33,406 nucleotides of DNA from Clostridia bacterium (GCA_017540175.1 JAFYBN010000043.1:1-33406), one strand, 5' to 3'; counted from the stretch's first letter, positions 24,057-33,275 are shown. The notes: generated by a model from the sequence alone, not told the origin. Numbers and translations are program-made.

Positions 24057-25037
24057 TTATACGAGCTTTTGTCCGCAGTTGGAACAGAATTTGCTGCCCG
24101 TCACGGGCGCGCCGCATCCCGGACAGAAGGGTGCGCGGTTCTCTGTCTGAACGGGCTGACCGGCCGGGGACTGCGCGCCCTCCAGCTCCACATACCCGGC
24201 AGGCCGGCGAACCGGCGCGCTCCGATACGCTCCCGCGTCTTCCTGAGCGGGGACCGCGGGACTCTGCGGGGGGAGCTGCGGTTCGTATGCCGGGGCGGGC
24301 GCGGGTGCGCTCACGGGCTGACCCTTGAGGATGACCGCGCCGCACCGCTCACAGTAGTTCTCCCGCGCGTCGCGGAGGGAGGAACAGGAGGCGCAGGGAA
24401 TCACCGTGTCGCGGGATTTATCGTACTTCTCATAGTAATTCATGCCCTTGCCGTGGTAGAGGACCCGGTCGCCCTCTTTCAGATAATCGTACCACAGAGT
24501 TTTGTCGTATTCCGAGCATTTTTTGGTTTTTTTGCCGTTCAGCCGGAACACGACAGCGTATTCCATTCGGCGCTCGATGTAGTGCCCGCGCGTATCGCTC
24601 GAGCGGCGGCGCTCCTGCAGCTGTTGATACTTCCGCTCCACGACGCCCTCCCATCCCTTATGGGGAAGGTTTTGCGCGACGATCCAGATGATCCAGAAGG
24701 CCCACAGGATCGCCATGATGCCGCCGAGGATCTTCAGTCCGTCCGCGTCTGCGGTCAACTGCCCGCTCAGGAGCAGGAAGCCTGCGATTAAAGCGCTGAT
24801 CACGAGCATGGCGATAAGGGTGCCGACGAGGGTCTTGCGGTTGTTGCGCCGGAAAGTTTTGTCCTTCGCGCGGTCGGAATACCCGATCCCGCCCGCTCCG
24901 TACGGATTCTGACCGCAAAAACGCGCTTCGCCCTCATAGGGAGAGCCGCATCCGGGGCAGACCGATTCGTCTTTCAAAGCGGCTTCTCCGCAGATCACGC
25001 AGAACAGCGCGCCCTGCCCGGTCCGTTTCTTTGCCAT
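24057..25037 (-). CDS. Membrane protein with three zinc ribbons
   Basis: A 326-residue protein of unknown function. Zinc-ribbon Cys pairs lie at 13/16 and 27/30, at 215/218 and 229/232, and at the C terminus 305/308 and 318/321. Two membrane helices occupy about 69-91 and 102-122. Between the second helix and the middle ribbon (about 128-210) is a beta-rich domain (GVVERKYQQ..., EYAVVFRLNGKKTKKCSEYDKTLWYDYLKEGDRVLYHGKG) resembling the small SH3/OB-like domain of DUF3592-like or related membrane proteins. The linker 240-300 is Pro/Ala-rich. The ATG at 25037 is chosen because AAAGGAG lies about ten bases before it; an in-frame start 33 codons upstream would sit before the transcription start. 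It is first in a two-gene unit with the Tim44-like protein. Confidence 0.75.
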   Translation of the reverse strand: MAKKRTGQGALFCVICGEAALKDESVCPGCGSPYEGEARFCGQNPYGAGGIGYSDRAKDKTFRRNNRKTLVGTLIAMLVISALIAGFLLLSGQLTADADGLKILGGIMAILWAFWIIWIVAQNLPHKGWEGVVERKYQQLQERRRSSDTRGHYIERRMEYAVVFRLNGKKTKKCSEYDKTLWYDYLKEGDRVLYHGKGMNYYEKYDKSRDTVIPCASCSSLRDARENYCERCGAVILKGQPVSAPAPAPAYEPQLPPQSPAVPAQEDAGAYRSAPVRRPAGYVELEGAQSPAGQPVQTENRAPFCPGCGAPVTGSKFCSNCGQKLV

Positions 25038-25136
25038 AAACGCATGCTCCTTTCCGCGGCGCGCCGCCGAAGCGGTCTCCGCTCGCGTCTTCCCCGGGGA
25101 TCTCTCGCCCCGCTCGGAGGAAATCAACCTGATCAA

Positions 25137-25165
25137 AGTATATCATACCCGCGCGCTTCTGTCAA
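25137..25165 (-). promoter_or_regulatory. Strong sigma-A-type promoter of the zinc-ribbon/Tim44 pair
   Basis: Minus strand TTGACA (25165-25160), 17 bases, TATACT (25142-25137). The leader to the ATG is about 90 bases. The rest of the gap to the GH51 gene (25166-25361) holds only the GH51 promoter. Confidence 0.8.
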
Positions 25166-25277
25166 GCCGTGCCGACGATTTCCGCCCATTATTCCGCGCT
25201 CCCGCGGGCCTGCGGCTCCCGCGTGTCCGAACGTCAGGACCGTCCGCCGCGGCGGGGCGTTTTTTGGACGGGACGTC

Positions 25278-25306
25278 TTGATTTTTGCCTCATTGCGCGG
25301 TATAAT
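25278..25306 (+). promoter_or_regulatory. Sigma-A-type promoter of the GH51 gene
   Basis: TTGATT (25278-25283), 17 bases, TATAAT (25301-25306), about 50 bases before the ATG. Confidence 0.8.
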
Positions 25307-25361
25307 AGCGGTATGAACCGTTCAAACGCCCGAAACCGAACCAATGAAGGAGGAGAGAATC

Positions 25362-26903
25362 ATGTTCAGACTGACCGTCCACGGGGACGACAAAATCGCG
25401 CGGATCGAACCGGAGCTCTACGGGCATTTCACCGAGCACATCGGCGGGGTGTTCTACGACGGCATCTGGGTCGGGGAGGACTCGAAGATCCCGAACGTCC
25501 GCGGACTGCGCCTCGAGCTCGTCGAAAAGCTGAAAGCCATCGGCGCGCCCGTGATCCGCTGGCCGGGCGGATGCTTCGCCGAAACCTATGACTGGCGCGA
25601 CGGCATCGGACCGCGGGAAAGCCGTCCCACGCGCATCAACTGGTGGCGGAACGCGGACGGACGGTACGAGCCGAACTCCGTCGGAACGCACGAATTTGTA
25701 GATTTCTGCCGTCAGGTCGGAGCGGAGCCGTATTTTGCCGCGAACATCACCTCGCTGACCCCGCTTGCCATCCGCGACTGGATGGATTACTGCAACTCCC
25801 CCGCGGGCGCGACGACGCTCGCGAAGGAGAGAGAGAAAAACGGCGCGAAGGAGCCCTTCGGCGTCAAATACTGGGGCGTCGGCAACGAGACCTGGGGCGG
25901 CGGCGGCAATATGACGGGCGAGATGTACGCCCATGAATACCGCAAATACGCCGTCGTGATGGAGAATACCGACCGGCATGCGCAGCTCATCTGCTCCGGC
26001 GCGGATCACCACGACTGGCACTGGGCGAACGACGTGCTGCGCGTGCTCGAGCCGTCCTACAAGATCATGCACGGACTCTCCCTGCACTTCTACTGTGGCT
26101 CGGCGGGCGATCCCCTCGCGTTCAGCGAAGAGGAATGGTATAAGCAGCTCCGTCAGGCGCTGGACGTTGAACGCGCCATCGAGCGGAACTGGGGTTTCGT
26201 CGTCGGCTACGGCATGGAAAAGCGCGCCCGCCTTGTGATCGACGAATGGGGCTGCTGGCATCCGGGCGGATCGGGACCTTCCTCGCACATGAAAGAATAC
26301 GGCATTGAGCCCGCGCCGAACAACCCGGACGGGGTCGAAAACCTCTTCGAGCAGCAGTCCACCATGCGCGACGCGGCGGTCGCGGCGGCGACCCTCAATC
26401 TCTTCAACAACCACGCGGAAAAGATCAAAATGGCGACGGTCGCGCAGCTTGTGAACAACCTGCACTGTCTCTTCCTCGCTGGCGGGGAGCATTTCATCAC
26501 GACCCCGACCTACCATGTGTTCGACATGATGAAGGCTCACATGGGCGGCGACGCTCTGCGCGTCTCGGGCGATTTCGGCGAGATCGCGCGCGAACAGGCC
26601 GATCAAAGAAGGAACTATTCCATCCCGAATCTCTCCGTCAGCGCATCGAAGAAGGACGGCGCGCTGACCGTGACCCTCGCGAACCTCAGCGTGACCGAGG
26701 ATGCTGAAGTCGATCTGAACTTCTCCGAATTCAAGCCCGCAGGGACCGCGGAATACGCCGTGCTGACCGCCGACGATCCGCACGCCCACAATACCTATGA
26801 GGAGCCCGAAAAGGTGCGCCTCGTCCGCGAGAGCAAGCCCTTTGACGGGCACGTCCGCGTTCCCGCTTTCTCCGCCGTGACCGTAACGGTACGGGGCGAA
26901 TGA
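25362..26903 (+). CDS. Alpha-L-arabinofuranosidase, GH51
   Basis: Removes terminal alpha-L-arabinofuranosyl groups from arabinoxylan or arabinan oligosaccharides by a retaining mechanism. The 513-residue protein has no signal peptide, so it works on imported oligosaccharides in the cytoplasm. The barrel begins at once (ELYGHFTEHIGG), followed by IRWPGGCFAETYDWRDGIGP, the acid/base Glu176 in GVGNETWG, and the nucleophile Glu295 in VIDEWG. The C-terminal beta domain from about 420 closes the fold. Length is normal for the family. The ATG at 25362 follows AAGGAGGAGAG; an ATG six codons earlier overlaps that site. It stands alone with its own promoter, and no sugar transporter or regulator is adjacent. 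The convergent neighbour is an unassigned barrel-like protein. Confidence 0.92.
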   Translation: MFRLTVHGDDKIARIEPELYGHFTEHIGGVFYDGIWVGEDSKIPNVRGLRLELVEKLKAIGAPVIRWPGGCFAETYDWRDGIGPRESRPTRINWWRNADGRYEPNSVGTHEFVDFCRQVGAEPYFAANITSLTPLAIRDWMDYCNSPAGATTLAKEREKNGAKEPFGVKYWGVGNETWGGGGNMTGEMYAHEYRKYAVVMENTDRHAQLICSGADHHDWHWANDVLRVLEPSYKIMHGLSLHFYCGSAGDPLAFSEEEWYKQLRQALDVERAIERNWGFVVGYGMEKRARLVIDEWGCWHPGGSGPSSHMKEYGIEPAPNNPDGVENLFEQQSTMRDAAVAAATLNLFNNHAEKIKMATVAQLVNNLHCLFLAGGEHFITTPTYHVFDMMKAHMGGDALRVSGDFGEIAREQADQRRNYSIPNLSVSASKKDGALTVTLANLSVTEDAEVDLNFSEFKPAGTAEYAVLTADDPHAHNTYEEPEKVRLVRESKPFDGHVRVPAFSAVTVTVRGE

Positions 26904-26955
26904 GCGTGGCCCCGCTCCCGTTTGATAAAACTGACAACTCGGTTTAAAACAAATG

Positions 26956-26988
26956 AAAGGGGGGCTGACGTGTGCGTCAGCCCCTTCA
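26956..26988. terminator. Hairpin after the GH51 gene
   Basis: GGGGCTGACG (26961-26970) pairs with CGTCAGCCCC (26975-26984) around TGTG. There is no T run on plus; the minus side is T-rich. Possibly part of termination between the convergent genes. Confidence 0.5.
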
Positions 26989-27050
26989 AATCTGTCTGCG
27001 GCATACCCTTTCCGTTCGGGACGATTTCGCCGCGTCTTCCCCTGCTCCCC

Positions 27051-27081
27051 AAAGCCGGTTCAGGGAGGACGCGGCTTTTTT
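27051..27081 (+). terminator. Second terminator after GH51
   Basis: AAAGCCG (27051-27057) pairs with CGGCTTT (27072-27078), followed by TTT. The stem is short. Confidence 0.5.
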
Positions 27082-27124
27082 CCGCGCCCTGCGGAGACCA
27101 CGGCCGCGCCGAAAAGAGATCCCT

Positions 27125-28159
27125 TTAATCCTTGAGCCCGACGAGCCGCCGGTTTTCCGCCCGTACACGGTCGCGCTCGAAGCCCCGGATCCGCGCGAAC
27201 GCCTCGTTCATCTTCACGCGTGTGAGATAGGGGTCCTGTGCCGCGTAATCGTTCGAAATCGAGCCGAAATAGCCCCACGCGATGATCGTGCGCGCGCCCG
27301 CGTCGTACGCCGCTTCGGTCGCCTGAACGATCTCCTCCTCCCGCCCGCGCGGAACGCCGAACGCCTGGATCCAGACATTGTGATCCTTTCCGAACTGTTC
27401 GGCGGTCTCGAGGGTTTTCCGCGTTCCGCGGTAGACGAACTCGTAGGGGTTCACATCCTCGCGGTAGCCCCAGTAGGGGTCGGAGCCGATGTTGTCGAGG
27501 CTTTCGATCCCGCCGATTTTTCCGAGCGTGGAGAGATTGATGCCGATCCCCTCGCCGAGCATGACGCAGACCGCGTTTTTGAGGCCCTTCGACGCCGCGT
27601 AATCGCACAGGTCGCGGAAATACTCCTCGATGGTATCGAGCCTGAATTCGGCCGCGTCGTCGTCGAGCAGAACGGGCATGGGGCGTCCGTAGCGTTCCTC
27701 GAACACCTTCTGGCACAGCGGGCATGTGCAGGAATACACCGCGCCCTTCGCCGGAAGATGGGGCTCGTCCCAGAAGATCGTTTTTGCGCCGGAATCCGCG
27801 ACGGTGTCGATCCACGCCTTCATAAAGGTACGAAAGGAGGGCTGGCGCAGGCAGACGCGCACGGGATCGGGTTCCCCGGTCGAATAGATCTGGTGCGCTT
27901 CGGGATAATACGAAAGGAAATGCGATTTGTCGCCGGGAGGTCCGCCGAGCCCCCAGTTGTCGATCCAGACCTCCAGTCCTGCTTCCCCGGAAATGCCGAC
28001 GATGTCCTTCATGACGCGGTTGTGCCTGTCCCAGTCCGTGTGGGAAAGCATGTGAACGACGAGATTCATATTGTGGTCCGCCATGTCGCGCATGTCATGC
28101 TCGACGTGATGGAGCATCCTGCAGCCGTGGTAAGCCGCTCCTGTTCTCAGTTTCTGCAT
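27125..28159 (-). CDS. Unassigned TIM-barrel-like protein, possible glycoside hydrolase
   Basis: A 344-residue cytoplasmic protein I cannot place in a named family. The alternation of short strands and helices (NLVVHMLSHTDWD, GLEVWIDNWGLGG, AKTIFWDEPHLP, NAVCVMLGEG, VWIQAFGVPRG, ARTIIAWGYFGSI) suggests a TIM barrel. IFWDEPHL (Asp131, Glu132) sits at the end of a predicted strand where glycosidases carry a catalytic acid, and the following CTCPLCQKVFEERYG (Cys144, 146, 149) recalls the Cys-rich loop 'C.C..C...F...YG' in several uncharacterised glycosyl-hydrolase-like barrels. The convergent GH51 gene is consistent with a role in plant-sugar use, but that is inference. The ATG at 28159 has GGAGG six bases upstream. 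Confidence 0.65.
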   Translation of the reverse strand: MQKLRTGAAYHGCRMLHHVEHDMRDMADHNMNLVVHMLSHTDWDRHNRVMKDIVGISGEAGLEVWIDNWGLGGPPGDKSHFLSYYPEAHQIYSTGEPDPVRVCLRQPSFRTFMKAWIDTVADSGAKTIFWDEPHLPAKGAVYSCTCPLCQKVFEERYGRPMPVLLDDDAAEFRLDTIEEYFRDLCDYAASKGLKNAVCVMLGEGIGINLSTLGKIGGIESLDNIGSDPYWGYREDVNPYEFVYRGTRKTLETAEQFGKDHNVWIQAFGVPRGREEEIVQATEAAYDAGARTIIAWGYFGSISNDYAAQDPYLTRVKMNEAFARIRGFERDRVRAENRRLVGLKD

Positions 28160-28291
28160 ACGCGCCTCCGTTTTCTTCTGCCGCACAGTCCGTTGTTCGC
28201 CTTGCTTATGTGGATGGAATCCGCCCCGGCAGCGTCCGGCTTGCCGCTGTGCCGCAGCGGCTTTTGTGTCTTCGGATTTATCCTCATCATA

Positions 28292-28320
28292 ATCATATCA
28301 CATTTCGGAGCAAGTTTCAA
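28292..28320 (-). promoter_or_regulatory. Promoter of the TIM-barrel gene
   Basis: Minus strand TTGAAA (28320-28315), 17 bases, TATGAT (28297-28292). The leader is about 125 bases and contains a 7-bp GCCGCTG/CAGCGGC hairpin near 28245. Confidence 0.65.
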
Positions 28321-28368
28321 GTACGCGGACGAAAAACGGAAAAAGTGCGGGTGCAGCGGGAACGGAAA

Positions 28369-28394
28369 CAGGGGGCTGCTGCGGCAGCCCCCTG
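28369..28394 (-). terminator. Terminator-like hairpin after the decayed gene
   Basis: A perfect 11-bp stem CAGGGGGCTGC/GCAGCCCCCTG around TGCG, followed on the minus strand by TTTCC. It lies 70 bases after the last stop of the decayed gene. Confidence 0.6.
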
Positions 28395-28463
28395 TTCGGG
28401 CATCAAAGAGACTCTTCGTTTCTGCGGGAAACCAGGCGGATGAAAACTCCGGTGCAGACCGCC

Positions 28464-29333
28464 TTATTCGTCGTAGATTGAGAGAAGCTTTTTGTTGATC
28501 CTGTTGACCGTCTCCAGATAATATGCCGTTTCGGCGGAAGTCGTTTCTTCTTACTCATCCGATGCCGAAACGCTGATATACATGGTGGAGAAACCTTCAT
28601 ACTTCAGCCGCTGACTGTCGCCGTCGGCGTTTTCGGCATCGAACAGATCATCACGGTCAGTCCGGATGTTTGTGAATCCGGCGTCCTTGCAGGCGTTTGC
28701 AACGCTTGGAAATCGTCTGTTGATGTTTTGCCGATGTGAGCGATGAACTCGTCCGAGCTGTTATGCATAATATCTCCGATCTTCGTATTTCCGCACGGGG
28801 ATCGCGGTTTCGGAACGTCTTCCATCATGACGATCTCCGACCAAAGCAGTTCTGTGAACTGTTTCGGGGCATACAGAGCGATTTGCATCTCCCGAGAGAG
28901 TTCAGAATACATTGCGGATAAATGACTGCCATCGGTTTTGTAGGCATGGCAGGCGCAGGAGGTGCGCTTGGCGTCCTTCGCGAAGCCCTTCCCGATACAG
29001 GCGTTCACATGTCGGTCCGGAGGTCTTGGCGACGGATATATAGCAGGAATGGGAATCGGCAGGGTTGATGATATGTCCGCTGCCCAGTCTCTGTTCGCGG
29101 ACCCGTTTCTTCTCCGTTTTCAGCTTCTCCTGATCGATTGCTTCTCTCGCGTCGTCCCCAAACCTCTTCCCGGCTGCGGTTTCGCATTCAAACAGGTCCG
29201 CAAAGGAAAAAAGCTCTCGTCTCGACCGGGCTTCACAAGATGCGCATAAGTCGACTGTTTCCGCTCTGCCTTTCCAAATGATTTGGAGCGAAACGTCGGA
29301 CGGCTTACCGCAGACGGCGCATTGTTTCGGCAT
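28464..29333 (-). pseudogene. Decayed gene with N-terminal zinc finger, frameshifted
   Basis: An intact start (ATG at 29333, GGAG upstream, promoter at 29393) opens a frame with MPKQCAVCGK and a later CASCE pair, so a four-Cys zinc finger at about residues 5-34. The readable frame then shifts near 29010 to a second frame (KGFAKDAKRTSCACHAYKTD... to about 28700), then to a third (ACKDAGFTNIRTD, LKYEGFSTMYISVSASDE), which has a stop at 28551 and, on the same frame, continues EETTSAETAYYLETVNRINKKLL to a stop at 28464. Two shifts and one nonsense codon imply a dead gene, unless these are assembly errors. The intact frame of the first segment alone would give 143 residues. Function is not recognisable. 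Confidence 0.6.
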
Positions 29334-29364
29334 AATGATTCTCCATGAAATAGGTTCCCCCATT

Positions 29365-29393
29365 ATTGTAGCATGAGACATAAGCGTTTTCAA
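29365..29393 (-). promoter_or_regulatory. Promoter of the decayed gene
   Basis: Minus strand TTGAAA (29393-29388), 17 bases, TACAAT (29370-29365). It remains intact although the gene behind it is broken. Confidence 0.65.
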
Positions 29394-29683
29394 GCCCTTG
29401 CTGAGATTTGGTCCTTCTTATTTCTTTCGTTCGACAGCCGCTGCAAAACAGTCATAAAGCTTTGTTCGCCATTCTCAAGACGGAACCCGTGATCGCCGCG
29501 TTTCTCCTCTTTTCCGTTTTCTGCCGCTTCCCATCTCTCGCCGTGGAGCGCAATGATGCCGCAAAGCTTGGCGGCGATCCGAAAACACCGGATCATACCG
29601 CAAAAGATTCGGACGGCGTCGGCCCCGGCGAGTCGGAGCCCGAATTCGGCAGCATGCTGTTTGGACTTTCAGCCTGTTTGGAC
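29394..29683. other. Stretch without a supported gene
   Basis: No open frame here has a ribosome site together with family-like sequence. A minus-strand frame ending at 29390 (GFRLENGEQSFMTVLQRLSNERNKKDQ) reads like a fragment of a former protein but has no convincing start. It may be more decayed sequence linked to the neighbouring pseudogene. Confidence 0.4.
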
Positions 29684-29712
29684 TTGACAGATTCCGACGA
29701 ATGCGGTAGAAT
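29684..29712 (+). promoter_or_regulatory. Sigma-A-type promoter of the TSP3/VWA lipoprotein
   Basis: TTGACA (29684-29689), 17 bases, TAGAAT (29707-29712). The leader is about 100 bases. Confidence 0.75.
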
Positions 29713-29821
29713 ATGAGAAAATACAATGATCCGATGACTCCGGCGACAGCCCGCGGACGGCGAATAAACGTCGCTCCCGCGCGGCGTCACGGGCCATACT
29801 TCGTGATATAAGGAGTACATT

Positions 29822-32800
29822 ATGAAGAAGAACCTCTGGAAAAGGATGATTGCTTTGCTGCTTGCGGCGTCCTTGCTGAGCGGCTGCGTCGCGAGGAGGC
29901 GTTCCTCGAGAGCGTACCGAAACCGGGATTATTCGGCGGAGGAGCTGGAGGTTATGAAAGAGTCGCGGCAGGATCTTGATCGCGACGGACTGGAGGATTA
30001 CGACGAGGTCAATCTGCTCAACTATAATCCGAATTCAAAAGACAGCGACCGTGACGGTGTGCCCGATGCCGACGAGGATTATGACGGCGACGGGCTGACG
30101 AACCGCTCGGAGGCGGAGCTTGGAACGAGTCTTGTGCTGCCGGATACGGATTCCGACGGGTTGAACGATTTCGAAGAGGCGACGGTTTACCGTACCGATC
30201 CTCTTCTCACAGATACCGACGAAGACGGGGCGGGCGACTTTGAAGAAATCATGATCGGGACGGATCCTCTGGTTCCCGAAACGCGGTTTGTCACCGCGGC
30301 GACTGCGGGAAGCGTCGACGCGCTCACGCCCGTCGTCGCGTCCGCGACCGCCGTCACAAGCGGTGAAGGCGCCAATACGCTCCAAATCCGCGAACTGACC
30401 ACGCTGGATAATGCCCTTTTGAATACGACGATTCCCGGATATCTCGGGTCCGCCTATGACTTCAGCGTCGGGGGAGATTTCATATCCGGGGAGCTGACGT
30501 TCACGTATGATCCCTCGCTCGGCACGGTGGGAGACGGATTTGAGCCGAGGATCTACTATTTCGACGAGGAAACCGGTCTGCTGGAAGAATTGCCCGATCA
30601 GATCGTCGAAAACGGATCGGTCAAGGCGGCGGTCAGCCACTTCTCGACCTATATCCTCTTGAACAAGGTGGAATTCGACCGGGTGTGGGAAGAAGAGCTT
30701 ACCCCTTTCATGACGTCGGAAAAGAACGGTATCCCGACGGTTTTACAGATCGCGTTCGTCATCGATTATTCCCTCAGTATGGTCGAAAACGACCCGGATC
30801 AGACGTTCAAGGAGCTGACAAAGAGCTTTATCGCCCGTCTCCGCGACGGAACGGATGAGGCGGCGGTGATCGAATTTATCGCTGTCGCGACGCTGCTGTC
30901 CGATCTGACCACGAATAAGGACGCGCTGATCAGAACGGTGGAGTCGATCGAATACGACAATGGTCACGGGAAGAATTCGGGGACAAACGGATCCGATGGG
31001 ATCCGAGCGGCGCTCGAGGTCCTGACGAATCGGAACCAGACCGAAAAAAGCGGCGCGAATACGGTCAAATACATCATCTTCATGACCGACGGTCAGGATA
31101 CGAAGCAGAGCTACTCCTACGATCTGCTCGCCAAAAAAGCGGCTTATTCGAATATCCGCATCTATACGATCGGGCTCGGCTCCGCGGAGGACGCGGTGCT
31201 CCGCTCGGTTGCCGAAAAAACCGGCGGCAAATACTATTACGCGACGACGGCGGAAGAGCTTCCCGTAATTTATGAAAACATATCGGAGGAAGTCGCCGAC
31301 ACGACGACGGATTCGAACGGGGACGGGATTTCCGACTATTATGCCGATTTGATCAACAAGGGTAAGTTGACGTATTCTTCCGGCGCGACGAATCTGGTCG
31401 GCGTCCTCGATATCTACGGGGAGGAATCCGTCGACTGGGACGGCGACGGGCTCCTGAACGGCGAAGAGATCGAAATCGGTACCGAAACGCCGAAGCCCCA
31501 TATCGTTCTTTATTCAAATCCCCTCTTGAAGGATTCGGACGGGGACGGGTACGATGACTTCACGGAAATTCAGAACAATACCAATCCTCTCAAATGGACG
31601 ATGGACGGGGATTTCTCACTCACGCAACTGGAAGATGACAAACGCTACAATTATGTCAGCTTCGCTTCTGAGAACGGCGGAGACCTTTTGCCGATGGTGT
31701 ATTGGAAGAGCACCGAGGAGGCCAAACAGTATCTGATCAATTACTTTTTCGATTATGCTCCCCAGGAGATGATCGACAAAAACGCGGAATCCATTGCGAA
31801 ACTGAAAGCGCGGGAGCAGTATCAAAAATGGTTTGAAGCCGCGGTGAATCTGGTGAAAGCCATCAAAGACATCAAGGAGATATACGACAGTTGTTCGGAT
31901 ATGCTGTCGGGCGACAAGCTGTCGTCCTCTCAGAAGACATATGTCCGTAATCTCAGCGAACGCATGAAGAACGGCACGTCCAAAGTCTATGTTTTCGCCG
32001 ACAGCGAAGAAAAGCTGCAGGGGATCATGAAGAATATCACGGTCGCGATCAACAACGAGAAGTTCGATCCGCAGAATAATGTATCTGTCACGGCGGATAT
32101 TCTTGATATATTAGATGGTGTGAAAGATGTCTACAGCGATTGTCGGGAGATGCTCGACAGCGAGGAAGTGCCCGTCGATCCTCAGAATCCCTCCGGACAG
32201 ACCGCTTCTCAGGACTGGGCCGAAAATGCGCAGAAACTGACCTCCGTCATTCAAAAGCTCACGGGCATAACTTCGTCGGGGACGTCCCTCTTTTCAACCG
32301 TCCGTTCCGGCGTTACCATAATGAAGCTGTCGAAAACATTCCACGGCGCCGCGGCTTTCTCGAAGGATTATCAGAAATTTATTCAGGCGAAAGGCTTCCA
32401 GCCGACGGCGATGACCTACATAGGGATCGCGATCGATGTGGCCGACTGCGCCAACTCAATTTGGGAGGCTTCCAACACATACGGCAAAATGCAGGCAAAC
32501 CGCGACGCGTATCTGGCGTACATCGACCTCCTCGCATACATCGCGGATCATTCGGAGTACGAGTATATCCAAAATGCGTCGTTCAACCTCAAGAAGATCA
32601 TTATGGATGAATCCTGGGAGGAGTATGAAAGACAACTGCTGCTGTATGACGGCGCGCTCATCCTGGAAACCGGATTGGACATCGCTTTTACACTCGCGGC
32701 GAAAGCGAATCCGTATGTCGCGTTGGCGAAGCTGTGCGTTGAGGTGGTCAAAGCGGGAAGCAGCTTCGTCGGAATCGGAGAATATTTGACGGGAGTTATC

Positions 32801-33178
32801 GATGCATGTGCGATGCAGGCGGTTTCGAGCGGCTGTATCGCAATCATCAAGGGGTGCGTCTACAGAGAGGAGCTCAGCTATATCAGCATTCAAGCCAACG
32901 ATGCGGCATATGTCCGGTCTTATATTGTGCAGCTGGCGCAAAGCCGGATCGTCGGTGAGAAGGTAATCTATGAACTCGCGAAGGATCCCGCGCTCATGAT
33001 GCAGGTCGATCCGTTTTTCAGCAAAGACCTTGCGCGGCAGGACTTCGTGAATACGTTCAACAGCTTCTGCCAGTCCGTTTTCATGACTGCCTTATCGATT
33101 GACAGCATGCACGGAGGCTTGCAGCTGTCGTCCAATTGTCCCGGAGTAATTATCCCGCGGGCGGCATCGGTCAGCTGA
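29822..33178 (+). CDS. Large lipoprotein with TSP3 calcium repeats and VWA domain
   Basis: A 1118-residue surface protein. The signal peptide ends in LLSGC (Cys22), so it is lipid-anchored outside. Residues 50-155 hold several thrombospondin type-3 repeats (DLDRDGLEDYDE, DSDRDGVPDADEDYDGDGL, DTDSDGLNDFEE, DTDEDGAGDFEE) that bind calcium. Residues about 308-490 are a von Willebrand A domain with a full MIDAS: DYSLS (Asp315, Ser317, Ser319) and MTDGQD (Asp423). A second TSP3 group follows (DSNGDGISD, DWDGDGLLNGEE, DSDGDGYDDFTE; about 495-590). The remaining 520 residues are mostly helical, with a few hydrophobic stretches, and match no family I know. It probably binds a ligand or matrix through the VWA domain. 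AAGGAG precedes the ATG by seven bases. The gene stands alone; an insertion element starts about 100 bases after its stop. Confidence 0.85.
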   Translation: MKKNLWKRMIALLLAASLLSGCVARRRSSRAYRNRDYSAEELEVMKESRQDLDRDGLEDYDEVNLLNYNPNSKDSDRDGVPDADEDYDGDGLTNRSEAELGTSLVLPDTDSDGLNDFEEATVYRTDPLLTDTDEDGAGDFEEIMIGTDPLVPETRFVTAATAGSVDALTPVVASATAVTSGEGANTLQIRELTTLDNALLNTTIPGYLGSAYDFSVGGDFISGELTFTYDPSLGTVGDGFEPRIYYFDEETGLLEELPDQIVENGSVKAAVSHFSTYILLNKVEFDRVWEEELTPFMTSEKNGIPTVLQIAFVIDYSLSMVENDPDQTFKELTKSFIARLRDGTDEAAVIEFIAVATLLSDLTTNKDALIRTVESIEYDNGHGKNSGTNGSDGIRAALEVLTNRNQTEKSGANTVKYIIFMTDGQDTKQSYSYDLLAKKAAYSNIRIYTIGLGSAEDAVLRSVAEKTGGKYYYATTAEELPVIYENISEEVADTTTDSNGDGISDYYADLINKGKLTYSSGATNLVGVLDIYGEESVDWDGDGLLNGEEIEIGTETPKPHIVLYSNPLLKDSDGDGYDDFTEIQNNTNPLKWTMDGDFSLTQLEDDKRYNYVSFASENGGDLLPMVYWKSTEEAKQYLINYFFDYAPQEMIDKNAESIAKLKAREQYQKWFEAAVNLVKAIKDIKEIYDSCSDMLSGDKLSSSQKTYVRNLSERMKNGTSKVYVFADSEEKLQGIMKNITVAINNEKFDPQNNVSVTADILDILDGVKDVYSDCREMLDSEEVPVDPQNPSGQTASQDWAENAQKLTSVIQKLTGITSSGTSLFSTVRSGVTIMKLSKTFHGAAAFSKDYQKFIQAKGFQPTAMTYIGIAIDVADCANSIWEASNTYGKMQANRDAYLAYIDLLAYIADHSEYEYIQNASFNLKKIIMDESWEEYERQLLLYDGALILETGLDIAFTLAAKANPYVALAKLCVEVVKAGSSFVGIGEYLTGVIDACAMQAVSSGCIAIIKGCVYREELSYISIQANDAAYVRSYIVQLAQSRIVGEKVIYELAKDPALMMQVDPFFSKDLARQDFVNTFNSFCQSVFMTALSIDSMHGGLQLSSNCPGVIIPRAASVS

Positions 33179-33275
33179 ACCGCCGCGCGCGTTTCTTCGG
33201 TCGGGAAGCCGATTGAGGATTTCCGGATGTCGAAAACCCCCGAAAGCAGAAATGGGATGATGATCCTGATATAAT

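Noticed and set aside
28403-28600. A small minus-strand frame of 65 codons
   Set aside because: It overlaps, in another frame, the recognisable remnant ending at 28464 and has no supporting signals.
29408-29716. A plus-strand frame of 102 codons in the gap before the TSP3/VWA gene
   Set aside because: No ribosome site, no family-like sequence, and its end overlaps the promoter of the next gene.
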